A DNA stretch of 28,458 bases, from the NCBI GenBank assembly GCA_001632435.1, contig KV424026.1:1-28458 (forward strand), in the 5' to 3' direction. This DNA comes from Calocera cornea HHB12733 (Eukaryota; Basidiomycota; Dacrymycetes; Dacrymycetales; Dacrymycetaceae). Both the position numbers and the translations under genes were made by a program. The notes beneath the pieces were generated by a model. It was not told the origin of the DNA. It saw only the letters and a list, made by a program, of their open reading frames with translations, and ran no database searches. This document shows, one piece after another, positions 17,475 through 28,256 of this stretch (the stretch's first letter is position 1; the number at the start of each line of letters is the position of its first letter).

Positions 17475-18540
17475 CTAATCGTCCTGCCGCAGACGATCCT
17501 CGATATGGCGCCGTTGCTTGTTGAGCACCTCGATCCGCTCTTCCTTCGTAGCGTTGTACTCCAGTGCGGCCTGGTTGAACCTGCAGCCCAATACGTAAGT
17601 CAGGGACGAGCGACACGTGTGCCGGGAAAAGTCCACTGACGGATTTTCGGGTGCCTTCTGGAATTGCTTGAAGATGAGATCCTATACAGACACTGTCAGC
17701 TGCGCAGGCGCGGAGATTGCAAAACGCCCGATGACTTGCCTTGTACTGCTGTAACCGCAATCCCGGTCGCTGCGCAGTATTCAGCAGGCAAGTCAGGCGC
17801 ATACAGGCGATCTACGCACCTCCTCCCTGAGTATCGGCAGCTGCCGCTCCTCGTACTCCTTGAATGCAGCCTTGAACCGCCTCTGATAACGCCCCCGCGT
17901 CAGACATACAGCGAATGCAAAGCACCGTCCCACGCACCTCCGGATGTTTCTCCAGCTGGCTGGCCGCAGCGCCTTGGCTGGCCTTGTCGGATTTGGCATT
18001 GATAGCCGTGAGAAGATCGAGCGCATCGTCCAGCCCAGTAGCCGCGAACGCCTCTGCCACCTCATCCACCCCCGGCTCTCTGTCCTTCTTGAAATCGTCG
18101 GGCAGCTTAAGCCCTCCTGCAGCCGTTGCTCCCGGGCCGGCAGGCGCCTTCGCCGCAGCCTTCTTCGTCCCGGCCTTGGGCGCTGCCTTCGGCTTTGAAG
18201 GCAAGGCAGCCTCTTCCTCAGCGAGCAGACGCGCCTTCTCGGCTTTCTTCGCTAGCTCGGCAGCTCGCTTCGCTTCCTTGTCCTCCTTCGACTTGTTCGA
18301 CTTGGCACCGTCCGCCCATTCTGCGGCTTCTTGCCTCTCCTACACACTTGTCATGACAGATCTAGCAGAACGCGCAACACGGACGCACCTTGTCCGCCAC
18401 CACCGCATCCTTCTTCTTCTGCTCAGTCCTGCCTCGCAGTCAGTAACCCTCCGGGCTATCGCTCGACCATCAGTGACGCACTCAGCCTTCCTCGCTCTCC
18501 CTTGATCCTTCTTCGAGTTCCCCTCTTTCTTAGGCGCCAT
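17475..18540 (-). CDS. CCDC124 / Lso2-type ribosome-associated protein
   Basis: A homologue of CCDC124 (Lso2 in yeast), which binds the intersubunit space of idle ribosomes and helps them recover from starvation. Exons: 18540-18482, 18428-18389, 18339-17938, 17882-17820, 17769-17740, 17681-17641 and 17580-17475, giving 246 residues. Residues 1-80 form the basic, Lys/Glu/Ala-rich helix that starts MAPKKEGNSKKDQGRARKAE. An Ala/Pro/Lys-rich linker covers about 80-110. The conserved C-terminal domain holds HPERRFKAAFKEYEERQLP, PGLRLQQYKDLIFKQF and APENPFNQ, matching the RMKAAF...LPxLKxENPxxRxSQLKQ...SPxNPxNQ pattern of the family. The intron after LQQYK has a GC donor (AAG|GCAAGT), and the other five use GT. 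The short exons (30-63 nt) at the 3' end make automated prediction error-prone here. Confidence 0.92.
17682..17739 (-). other. GC-AG intron in the CCDC124 homologue
   Basis: A 58-nt intron with donor AAG|GCAAGT and acceptor TATAG|G. The rest of the donor matches U1 perfectly, as is usual for genuine GC-AG introns. Removing it joins PGLRLQQYK to DLIFKQF in frame. Confidence 0.85.
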
Positions 18541-19269
18541 GTTTAAGCTTCAGTGACCCCAGTTCCTTAGCAGTAGTTGAAGAAAAGAGACCAGAGTACA
18601 CGTATGAGTTGACTGCAGTGTCAGACGCTGCCTGTGCCAGTTCCAGGGCCTTCGATGCCTCGGAAGTATTCGGCCGTAATAACTACTATACTTGGCAGGG
18701 ACCTGATGTGCCCCCCTTTCGTCCTGACCATCATCCTCGCTTCACGGTTTCGGGTGTCCGCAAAGCCCATGCCATTATTCTGCATTGCACTGCGCCTATA
18801 TGAGAGAGCCATGTCTCTGGGGGACGTTCTGATGATGTAAACGACCTCTGCCCCAAGAGGAAGCTCGAAGAAGTACCCTCCGGACCGAGCTGCCGGCCCC
18901 GTCTCAACTCTGCCTTCTTCCGTCACGCTTCCTTGCATCCTCTTCCGCCCAATTCATGCGGGGCCCCAGCATCATCATTGCGCGTTTTGAATGTGCCAGT
19001 CATGTGTGGTAGACCAATCATGCCATGCTCGCCTTTGGGTTTTGAATACCGACTGGAATCCAACACAGTCTTCCGAACTCCTTACGGTAACTCGGATCTG
19101 ACTTCTCCGAATGGGCGCCTTTTCTTTGCTGGGCGTCGGTGGAGGAATCTATCACTCCTCAACTTGGTCGTGCTTCTCGTCGGGCTGTATCTGCCTCCTG
19201 ACCAACACCGTATTCAACTGTGGTGCTTCGCGTCTTCGGTGGTGCCTATCCGCGCCGTGTACCGACGCC
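18541..19269. other. Divergent promoter interval, CCDC124 homologue and T3
   Basis: It lies between two divergent starts. A minus-strand frame of 105 codons (18621-18938) has no family resemblance and is not called. No repeat is seen. Confidence 0.45.
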
Positions 19270-19278
19270 CATATAAGC
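19270..19278 (+). promoter_or_regulatory. TATA box for T3
   Basis: CATATAAGC about 62-70 bp upstream of the T3 ATG at 19340. Confidence 0.65.
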
Positions 19279-19339
19279 AGCGCAAGAGACCGACGTTTCT
19301 CGCCTGCGAAGGCCTGCCGCGTTCCCCGTCTTGAGCACC

Positions 19340-21165
19340 ATGTCGCAAGCACCGGAGGAGAAGGAATTGCACACTGAGCACCACGAGCATGCACACGAGC
19401 ATGGCCACACGAAGACCATTGCCGGTGTTGACGAGCACTTGGCGGCCGCCCTCGTGGCTCGGGGCAATCCGAATCCGTTCGGCCGGGGCTACCTCAAGCT
19501 GTACTTCTTCTGCTTTCTCATATTCTTTGCCTCAACCATGAACGGTCCGTCCTTGCAACCGTACCTCTTGGCTCAGTGACTCATCTATCTGGCAGGTTTC
19601 GATGGCGCCTTGATGGGGTCGATAAACGCTTTGCCCAATTACACCAGCTATTATCATTTGCCGCCGAAAGGAAATTCAGCCACCGGAATCGTCTTCGCTA
19701 TCTTCAACATCGGTCAGATGGTCGGATCTCTCTTCATCTGGTTGGCGGACTGGAAGGGGCGTAAGCTGCCGATCTTCGTTGGCTGCTTGGGTGTCATCGT
19801 TGGCACCGTCATTACCTCGACCGCGCCCACCCTGTCTGTGTTTGTCGGTGGACGATTCCTACTGTCGTTCTTCTCAACCGTTGCAACTACAGCGGCACCA
19901 CTCTACATGATCGAGATCGCGCCCCCGTTGTATCGTGGAACAATTGCTGGAATGTATAATACCCTTTGGTACCTGGTGGGAACACCAAAACGTGTTGTAC
20001 ATGCCGACGACACTCACCCGGGTTTTAGGGATCAATTATCGCAACCAGCGCAGTGTATGGCGCCAATCTCAATTTGTCCACCGACGGGCAGGTGAACTGG
20101 CGCCTCCCACTCTGGCTACAGATGGTATGCCCTGCCATTGTCCTGTTCGGCGTGTGGTTCTGCCCCGAATCACCTCGATATCTCGTCGGCAAAGGCAGAT
20201 CGGTGGAAGCACGTGCAATCCTTGTCAGATTCCACGCAAACGGCGATGAGACGCATCCATTGGTCGATCTTCAAATGAAGGAAATGGAGGAAGCTCTGCA
20301 GCGGGAGGGCATGCTTACCTGGAGAAACTTCCTCGACGTCCGGTCGTTGTTCAGGACGCGGGGACGCGCATACCGCATGATGCTCAACATGGCGTTTAGC
20401 TGGTTTGGCCAATTCTCCGGAAACAAGTACGTCACATTTGTTAAAGCTATGATGCTCGTAACTGAACCTGCCATAGCATTGCTTCATATTATCTCCCGAA
20501 GCTTTTGTCGAATGTCGGTATCACGACGGTCAACACCCAGCTTGAGCTGAATATCGTGTACTCTGTTCTCGGTTATGTGGCCGCGGTGACTGGCAGCCGT
20601 TTCCACGACATCCTTGGCCGCCGAACGATGTTCCTTATCAGCATTTCTGGCATGATCATCTCCCTCTCCATAGCCGCCGGTACAGCAGCAGGTTATGTCC
20701 ACACGGGCAGCTTCGCCTCTTCCGCAGCCTCGATCGCGTTCATTTATGTGTTCGGAGTATCGTACTCCTGGGCATTCACTTCTATGCATCCTATCTATCC
20801 CGGAGAGGTGATGGCAAACGATATGCGTGCCAAGGGCATGTGTGTTAGCGGGCTGGTGTCTGGTATTGCAAGCTTCGTGAACACGTTTGCAGCACCGGTC
20901 GCTCTGAACAACGTCAGTGTTTCTTCGCGGCGGTTGACAAAATGACTGATGGAAGTTAAAGATTGGGTACTGGTTCTATGCCTTCTTCGCCCTTTGGGAC
21001 TGCTTCGAGCTCGCCTTCGTGTACTTCTTCTTCGTTGAAACGAAGGGCCGAACCCTGGAGGAACTGGAAGAGATCTTCAATTCGCCGAACCCGAGGAAGG
21101 CGAGTGTCAAGCTGGTGACGGTCAAGGCAGGTTCGGACGATAGCAGCATGGACGAGAAGGTGTAG
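19340..21165 (+). CDS. MFS sugar porter T3
   Basis: The third sugar porter paralogue, 540 residues, in five exons: 19340-19544, 19596-19975, 20029-20426, 20477-20912 and 20962-21165. The introns are 49-53 nt. The second has a weak GTGGGA donor but the flanking protein is conserved. The N-terminus is His/Glu-rich ([13 protein letters not shown]), which may bind metal or simply be a disordered tail. Then come [78 protein letters not shown] and [15 protein letters not shown]. Compared with T1 and T2, it lacks the introns at the FN-IGQ and PRY-LVG positions and keeps those at MN-GF, YL-GSI, GN and NN-IGY. It probably imports a sugar or polyol across the plasma membrane. Substrate not determinable. 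Confidence 0.93.
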
Positions 21166-21690
21166 CGCTCTAAGTTTATGAGCCCCAAATAAGCCTTGTA
21201 ATCCAAAGATTGTTTCAAACACGGTGCTAAGGACGGTTTCGAAAACGGGTTTCGATCAACGACATTTCCAACGGCGGTTCCAGAGAGTTACAACGAAGGC
21301 GCCAATGACCGTCCTAATGTCAGTTTTGATCAAGGACACTGCCAAGTGCGTTTCCATTAACAATCACGAGAACGGATCCCATGTCGGTTCCGTTGCCGTT
21401 GACATTGGCCGTTCCAATGAAAGGTCCTACCGACGGTGTCGGCCCTACAGGGCATGCTGTATCACTCCTTCGGACGGCACCAAGAGCGTTCGTCCTTTCT
21501 CGCAGAGTAGCAATACCGCGGAGATCCCCATAATGGAAACATTTCCCTCAATCCCGCCATGCCGCAGCAGAGCGGTCAAGGCTATTCCAGAGGCGTCTAG
21601 ACGCCTATTGTCCGGTTTCTATACGAAGCTGGGGCTTCCGGCCCGCCTCCACTTTCGTGTCAGGTGACCAATCTCCACTCGCTACCCAGC
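21166..21690. other. Intergenic region between T3 and the dioxygenase gene
   Basis: No gene is supported. The 147-codon plus frame at 21224-21667 has no recognisable motifs. The stretch at 21230-21450 repeats loosely related words such as GGTTTCGAAAACGGGTTTCGATCAACG and GTTCCGTTGCCGTTGACATTGGCCGTTCC, as in degenerate AT-poor repeat DNA. The end holds the dioxygenase promoter. Confidence 0.4.
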
Positions 21691-21698
21691 TATAAAAG
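21691..21698 (+). promoter_or_regulatory. TATA box for the dioxygenase gene
   Basis: A perfect TATAAAAG about 85 bp upstream of the ATG at 21781. A CCAAT motif lies at about 21668. Confidence 0.75.
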
Positions 21699-21780
21699 CA
21701 CGGAGTGCCAACAATAAGCTTGCAATTCAATTGATACCTGACATAACGAGCTCATCCTGGTTTGCGAAAGACATTGTAAT

Positions 21781-23146
21781 ATGGCACCGAGGCAATACAA
21801 GCAGTTGACTCGTAAGTGATTAGCACTTATGCCATTCCTGTACGCGTGCTGAAGCGTACTCCGCGCGCAGAGGCGGACGTCGACCACTTCCTTGAACACG
21901 GTTGGATCAAGATCCCCGGCGCACTCCTCCCAGAATGGGCCGACAAGTTCACTCAGGATGGTAGGCACTCGCACCTTTACACAAAATCAGGAGTCTTACC
22001 TTCATGGTAGTTTGGATTCGCCTTGGGATGGACCCCAACGACAAGTCGACCTGGACAAGGGACCGCGCCAACATGCCCTGGCACCAGTCTGAGAAGGCGA
22101 GCGTTGTCGCACCCAAGGCGTGGGACGCGATCTGTGACCTGCTTGGCGGCGAGGAGCGGATCAGCCCGTCGTCATTTGAGTGGAGGGATGGGTACGTATT
22201 GCAGTTATCGACAGGCTTGCGAGCCCGTGGCTGACCACCCGCAGCTTGATCGTCAATCTTGGTACGGAGGAATGGGAGAAGACGGAAGTCAGCCCGAGGG
22301 ATCTGGACAACTGGCATGTAGATGGCGACTGGTTCCAGGTGCGTAGCCCTCTGTCGCTGCACCGACCAGTTCTAAACCCCTGCAGCACTTCCTTGACTCT
22401 CCCGAACAAGCACTCCTCGTCATCCCCCTCTTCGCAGATATTAAGCCCAAAGGCGGCGCGACTTACATCGCACCCGACGGCATCCAGCATGTGGCCAAGT
22501 ACCTGCTGGATCATCCTGAGGGCACATATCCTGCGTCTGGCGGTGGCTTCAAGTTCAAAGAGCTCATCCCGAAGTGCAACGAGTTTGTCGAAGCTTCGGG
22601 GAACAAGGGCGACGTCTATTTGCTGCACCCATTGATGCTTCATAGTGCTTCCAGGAACCAGTGAGCCATTATCATCCCGCTGAGGCGGCATACGCTAATG
22701 GATGGGCAGTCTCCGCATCCCCCGCTTGATCACTAACCCCGCCGTGTCCGTCAAGGAGCCGTTCAACTTCAACCGCGAGAATCCCGACGACTACTCGCTT
22801 GTCGAGCTGAAGACGCTCAAGGCTCTCGGCGTCGACAAGCTGGACTTGAAGATCACCGGCGAAAGACAACGCATCCGCCCGCTGCGCATCGACTTCTGGG
22901 AGCCGCAAGTCCAGGTAGAGTTGGACGTACGTCACTCTTATGAAAGGCTATGTCCACTGTTGCTGATATGGATCACAGCGCCTTAAGGCTCATGCGGCCA
23001 AGACCGGAGAGCCAGTCCGCTCGGTTCACGCGAACGGAGTCGTCTTCCTTGATGATCACGGTGCCAAGCCCGGCAGTGAGCTCAAGCATGCGCCCATGCC
23101 CGATGCTGCCCAGGTCGCCGCACTCAAGGCGATTTTCGCCAACTAG
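21781..23146 (+). CDS. Phytanoyl-CoA dioxygenase (PhyH)-like 2-oxoglutarate oxygenase
   Basis: A predicted non-haem Fe(II)/2-oxoglutarate-dependent oxygenase, 351 residues. Exons: 21781-21811, 21871-21960, 22011-22191, 22245-22338, 22386-22660, 22710-22926 and 22979-23146. The six introns are 47-59 nt and all phases close. The N-terminus ADVDHFLEHGWIKIPGALLP is the classic PhyH opening. The iron facial triad is H125-x-D127 in NWHVDGDWF plus a distal His in LLHPLMLHSASRN (H217 most likely). Arg in LRIPRLITNP (225 or 228) would bind 2-oxoglutarate. The segment IPLFADIKPKGGATYIAPDG is the family's central strand region. There is no targeting peptide, so it is probably cytosolic. The substrate is unknown, and fungal members are mostly uncharacterised. 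It follows T3 on the same strand, 615 bp downstream, but a functional link is only a guess. Confidence 0.9.
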
Positions 23147-23370
23147 TTGGATATGTTGGCCTCATCGTATTCCTGGTAGACACATCTGTTGTTGTATAAT
23201 GATAAATGAATCGTCATGTCTGTTGTGTGAGATTCGCTGGGTGGTGGCAGACGTCATTGTGACACCTGCTGTTCGACCCCAGGTACAGGAAAGCTCCGCG
23301 CCAGGCGACGAAGGCGGTTCCAGCGCGGTGCTTCGCGTCGCAACGCGCTGCTCAATCTGCCAAAAACGAT

Positions 23371-24487
23371 ATGGCTACACCTAATTCACCACCCAGCAAT
23401 CGTCCACAGCACATAGACACCTCTCGCGCCGCTGCTGCACCCCCAATAGCACGGACTGCGTCACGGTCATCGGATACGCCGTCATCAGCCGGCAACCCAG
23501 GATCACCTCGCGTCTCGCGCCCAGAGGCGTTCGCAAGCCTCTTTCCCCAGTTCCACAACCGCATGCCCGAGTCAATGAGCCCGATGGGATACGAGCTGTT
23601 TGGGGAAGGGGATCACACGCAGCATCCAGCAGACGAGACGCTTCAGGATGTGGACGAGACGGCGGCGCAACGAGCAGCGATGGGTCTCGACATGGCGCCC
23701 GATGCTCCAGAGATGACACCGGAGGTGTCCCTCGAGATCCGCCTGCGATGGCTGGAAGCTCTGGTCCTTGGAGCGGGGGGACGACGCGTACCTCCTGGGA
23801 GGCCGGCGAAACAACTCACGCATCCGCTGGTACGAGAAGCGGAGGAGGTGCAGGACCGCCTTGCTGCGATATGCAAGGACAATTTGCCCCTCAAACGGTT
23901 CATGTCATGCTGTACGTGACATCCACTTCCTCTCATACTGCTCTTATTGATATTGGTATTGTACAGTCGACCTCTATGCACCACTGCTACCTCCGCCAGA
24001 AGACCAGCCCGCGCCTCCCGACTCGTTAACACCGGAAGAAGCTGCCATCTACCTCGCCGAGGCTGAGCCCGATGTGCGTGCCGCAGACAGGGATATGGCA
24101 GATATCAAGGAGCTGGAAAGGAAGGGCGTACTCAATGCTGGACGATTACCTGGTGCGCTTTCTCGTGCGTCTAATGGGAGTGTTGCTCATACACGTCTAG
24201 AACATGCTGCCCTTAAGCCTCGATTAAGAGACCTGATGAAGCAGCATTCCAAAAACAGGCAGAAGTTCGCGAATATCGAGAAGAGGTTAATGGGAATCCT
24301 ACAGAGCTATGCCTCTTCTGTGCGCTTTCAGCCCGGATCTGTGCTGTACTCTCTGACACAGTCCTTCCAGATTGACTCACTTTCGGAGAAGTTTGTCGAA
24401 CTGAATGAGATCGTTGCGGACGCAGAGATTGAGGTTGCTCGATTGGAGAGGGAGAAAGCTGAAAGAGAGAAGAGAGGGTTGGCATGA
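23371..24487 (+). CDS. Dynactin subunit 3 (p22/p24)-like protein
   Basis: Probable shoulder subunit of dynactin, the cofactor of cytoplasmic dynein. Exons 23371-23911, 23967-24152 and 24201-24487 code 337 residues. Residues 1-120 are a disordered Ser/Pro/Ala-rich extension containing LFPQFHNRMPESMSPMGYEL and an acidic stretch. From about 125 the pattern follows p22: LEIRLRWLEALVLGAGG at the start (compare the LERWVYG motif), a helical segment ending KRFMSCFDLYAPLL, then EEAAIYLAEAEPDVRAADRD, VLNAGRLPEHAALKPRLRDL (strong match to the PEHAARLQRLAQ region), and a C-terminal coiled coil ending VELNEIVADAEIEVARLERE. Animal p22 is about 186 residues, so the N-terminal extension is extra. The assignment is by motif order, not by overall identity. 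Confidence 0.7.
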
Positions 24488-25085
24488 TGGAGTGGCTTAT
24501 CTGTGCGTCTACGCCATAAAAACCATATGCGAGCTATCTCTGATCTGTCCAGTAATAGGTTGTGTACATCACATTGTATTCCCCGCATTACAATACCCCG
24601 GAAATGACATGGCTCACTGCCTAATTACAAGCCAGCATCTCGCCCTGGTGTATGCTATCACGTGACGTACCCCGGAGGCGCCCCCCACCCTCGCTTGCTT
24701 CAGGACGTAGAACGGCTGACGAGGAGGAGGATCGATCGTATCGGGTGCCGTCCTCAACGTCTTGAAACTTTGGTTTGTAAATCCGCAAAATCCGCAGGAA
24801 TTGTCTTGGTATTATGCATCACCGCAAGCCCGGTTCTGCCAATCCTGGCCTTCCCAGTTCAACTACAGCAACGGCGCTCCCATGGGCCCTTCAACATAGT
24901 CTATGATACCCGTGCTTATGCTGCCAACCCCAGCGCTATCCAGCAGGAGGGCCCAGACCCTGTCCTCCTGGACTACGGCTACGGATGGTGCCTTCTTTTC
25001 TCGATATCAGCACGTCGCTCTACTTCGAATCCGGTCATGCGCTTCAGAAGCACGGAACCCTAACGGATGGGCCGATAATCGCGCG
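24488..25085. other. Intergenic region upstream of the MetE-like gene
   Basis: Several broken frames at 24660-25065 look mildly protein-like in different phases (for example VLNVLKLWFVNPQNPQELSW near 24750-24810, and VYDTRAYAANPSAIQQEG near 24900-24950). They do not join by plausible introns, so the stretch may be a gene relic or chance. No firm call. Confidence 0.35.
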
Positions 25086-25092
25086 TATATAG
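25086..25092 (+). promoter_or_regulatory. TATA-like element for the MetE-like gene
   Basis: TATATAG about 40-46 bp upstream of the proposed ATG at 25132. It supports the very short first exon. Confidence 0.5.
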
Positions 25093-25131
25093 CTCACGCG
25101 TTATCCATTGTGTCAAGCCCTATTGACGACA

Positions 25132-26602
25132 ATGACACCCCCGCTGTGAGTTGCTCTTACTCTTCCCCTGCTGTACATGACTGACTCCATGGTAGGCCTT
25201 TCCGAGCTGAGCATATCGGCTCTCTTAAGCGCCCCGCTCGTCTGGTCGAAGCTCGATACCAGTTTCAACATGGTAACCTGTCCAGGTCTGAGCTGACGGC
25301 AATTGAGGATGAAGAGATTCTTCGCATTGTGAAGCTCCAGCAGAAGCTAGGGTTCAAGGCCATCACGGATGGCGAATTCCGGAGGTTCATGTACTTCGAC
25401 GGCTTCTTTGAAAACCTGGAAGGCTTCACCCTTCTCTCTCAGTCGTCTCCGGAGATGTATCGGCCTTGTCAGTCCGTTTCTGTGTATGTGATTGGCAGCT
25501 CATAGAGAGATCAGATGCACCGGACGCCCAGATTTGCAAGGCTTTCGGTGTCGGGCCGCCGACGTTTCTTTGCACAAGCAAGATCCGGCGTATCAAACCA
25601 TGCTATGTCCCTTGGTTCCAATTCCTGGCAAAAAGCGTCTCACCTGAAGACGTCAAGCATTTGAAGATCTCCATCGTTTCGCCCGAATGTGAGTGCCATT
25701 ATGATAAAACACGTGACAAGATCTAACCTAACCTAGTCCTTCACCTTCGCCATGCGCCGGGTTACGTCTACACGAGCGAGGCATACAGCAGCGATAATGA
25801 ATACTTTGCCGATATAGCGCAAGCTTACAGGGTGGAGCTGGTATGCATTGTACGAAGCCGGCTGTCGTAATGTTCAACTGGACGCGCCGATGTTCACGTT
25901 TTTCTGCTGTGACTCGATGCTGGATGGCATGAAGGATTGCGGCGTGGATTCGGACGCCCTTCTGGATCGCTATGTTCAACTGTACAACGACTGCATATCA
26001 TCAAGAAAGCTCGATATGACGATTGGTATGCACATGTGCCGCGGCAACTTCAGAGGGGGCATACACTTTGCCGAAGGCGGGTATGACAAAATTGCGGTGA
26101 AGCTATTCAATAGCTTGAACGTGGATTTCTTCTATTTGGAGTGTGGGTGGAACCCCGTCTCGAACTTCCCGCTCTGATTTTGTCGCCTAGATGATTCTCC
26201 CCGGGCTGGAGGTTTCGAACCGCTTCGTTACTATCCCAAGACCAAACCTGTCGTACTAGGGTTGATATCCACGAAAACCCCGGAACTTGAAGACAAGAAC
26301 GCCATTGTCGCCCGTCTGGACGAAGCTTCGAGATATCTTGAAGATCCCAAGAAAGATCGAATGCATTTGTCACCTCAATGTGGCTTCGCTAGCGTTTTGG
26401 AGGGCAACAATATTTCCGATCAAGATATGGAAGCAAAGGTTCGCCTTTCATTTTAATCAGTTTGCAGCGCATGTTAAGCGAGGCGAAGCTCGCATTGGTT
26501 GTCGAGCTGGCGCAAGACGTGTGGGGCAATAGCTCATGCAGAGGCAAGATCAAGCGCAATCACAGCAGTCCGAACGATAACACGAGTGTGTATCCCAAGT
26601 AG
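25132..26602 (+). pseudogene. MetE C-terminal-type methyltransferase with apparent frameshift
   Basis: Related to the catalytic half of cobalamin-independent methionine synthase; fungal members are stand-alone proteins of unclear substrate. Exons: 25132-25145 (MTPPL), 25196-25467, 25515-25688, 25737-26142, 26191-26438 and about 26483-26602. Visible motifs are FRAEHIGSLKRPARL, FKAITDGEFRR, YEAGCRNVQLDAP, GMHMCRGNF, the Glu of FFYLEYDSPRAGGFEPLR, SPQCGFAS and ALVVELAQDVWG. All four zinc ligands of MetE (His, Cys, Glu, Cys) have counterparts. Within the fourth exon the frame changes between VEL and ALYEAGC at about 25838-25847, equivalent to one extra base, and no intron can explain it. The last intron is also odd: the best-looking acceptor (TTTGCAG, 26467) gives only 29 nt, while 26482 gives 44 nt. 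So it is either a recent pseudogene or a sequence error in an intact gene. The C-terminus runs past the usual VWG end to TAG 26600-26602. Confidence 0.8.
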
Positions 26603-27227
26603 TAGCAGTGTAACATTCCGGTCCTGTGGCGACAAGGAGAGGATCCAAAATATGATCACGGCGCGCGACGCACGAGGGACGGACTGCGGCGCATCCTTGG
26701 AGCCGAGCCCAGATAGTCCGAGTCTTCCTGCAACCTGGCTAAGCTGCCTTTCCAGTTTTCTTTGTGGCCGAGAGGGTTCGGTACGAGCATCTAGGCATGG
26801 AAAGTCGGGGTGAGACTCGCTTGATGAGTCGTTAAAGAGGCTGCAGGCCTGCTTGTCCCACAGATACACGTGACCTGTACATGACGGCCGACGCGTGGAA
26901 TACTGTAGAAAATTCTGACGCCTTCCCGCTAAGCCCGTTTTAGCGCCGCAACGTCATCGCGCGATCTGATGCCCCGACTCCCTTCTTTCTCTCAGACGAC
27001 CTCCTCGGTTGACGGGCAACATTGAGCTCACCATCTTGCTCGTATCCTTCGCTAACTCAGGCCTTCTGCATCTACCCTGTCGCTCCGCATCCAAAAGCTC
27101 AGCAACACGTCACGCGCCTGTTTCGATCGGCAAGCCGATGTCATTGCCTGGCCACTGCTCCCATCTCTTTCACCCTTGAGAAGAATACAGTGTGTATCCT
27201 TACTATTGTGCCAACATATGTCTGAAC
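26603..27227. other. Intergenic region before the 171-residue gene
   Basis: No gene is supported on either strand. The segment from about 26970 to 27190 is pyrimidine-rich (CTCCCTTCTTTCTCTCAGACG), as in a fungal promoter or 5' UTR, and probably serves the gene starting at 27228. Confidence 0.45.
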
Positions 27228-27790
27228 ATGAATGGGAAGACAATGACCACGGATCAGAGCGCCAGCATGGCTCAGCTATCCGACAATCACAGGCCGTCCA
27301 TCAGAGTCGCCCTGCTCCGCGACAAGCAAACGACGTATGTCATCCCGCTCGAGAGCTGTCTCACGTGGACAGTAAGTTTATCCGTGTGCTGGGTACTGTA
27401 ACTAATAAAAAGCATTAGGATGCGATCTCCTGCTTCCAAGCTATTTTTCCTGAACTCAAGGCTCCTATCATCTACGACGGCGAAAATGGCGACGTGATCC
27501 ATTCCTCTGACTGGACGTCGTACGTGCAGGATGGCGATCTTTTCTACCTCGAGTCTAGCCCGCCACTTCACATTTGCATTGAGCACTTGGATGGACCTAC
27601 TTACCTTAGGATCGCTCCCTGGGTCAGCCTCCTGCGCGTCGTGGCAGTGCCTGCCCGCAAATGCGGGGTGGATCCCGTGGGAACGAGGCTCTCCAAGAAA
27701 GGTGTATACCTGTCTCTGGACTTGACTGCAGAGGAGGCGGATCTTGAGGACGGCGACATATTGAGATGGAGCTGGCTTATCAAGGCGTAG
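27228..27790 (+). CDS. Protein of unknown function, 171 residues
   Basis: Two exons, 27228-27371 and 27419-27790. The 47-nt intron has donor GTAAGT, a good branch site (ACTAATA) and acceptor CATTAG. A second in-frame ATG at 27243 is an alternative start. The protein is acidic to neutral with no signal peptide or membrane helix. SIRVALLRDKQTTYVIPLES, then a helix-like DAISCFQAIFPELK, then IIYDGENGDVIHSSDW and VQDGDLFYLES recall a ubiquitin-like or PB1-like beta-grasp fold, but this is a guess from the order of strands. The second half (YLRIAPWVSLLRVVAVPARK, LSLDLTAEEADLEDGD) looks like another small beta-rich unit. I do not recognise the family. Confidence 0.75.
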
Positions 27791-28256
27791 CTCATGTCCA
27801 GAATACCGTCCAGACGCTCATACTATAACACAGCCATGAGGGGCAGTGTGAGGACATCCGACCTAGCTCATATCCAGCCTCGACGGGTTTAAGTGCACCC
27901 GATGTGGTCAATACCACGAGAAAGAAAAGCTATCACGTAACAGCATGTGTATCACACCTCTCGTCAAAGAGGAGCTTGAGATCTGAGGTCGCGGGTGCGA
28001 GCAAGGACACTTGCTCCCTCGGCGCCCAGCCTAGTCTGTCGGTCTCTTCTCGGTAATCTGCCCTATGAAGGATCATTGCAACTTGGAATCCTGGTTCTTC
28101 TCGTCATCGGAGTCACTGAATGAGAGCCGTTATTGGTGGACGGAGGTGTGAAAGTCGAATTCGCTCAGTCGCGTCATAAGCAGCCCGTTCGGGAGACCGT
28201 CAGCCTTCTTGATCCACGTGACCCGCACCTGACGCAGCTCCAGCTCACGGTCCTAA
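27791..28256. other. 3' flank and intergenic DNA
   Basis: No coding frame of interest and no structural RNA was recognised. Confidence 0.5.

Noticed and set aside
7394..23146. A transporter-dioxygenase biosynthetic cluster
   Set aside because: The only enzymatic partner is one PhyH-like gene. Housekeeping genes interrupt the block and no core synthase is present.
25020..25050. TTCGAATCCGG resembling a tRNA B box
   Set aside because: No matching A box, acceptor stem or anticodon arm could be built around it.
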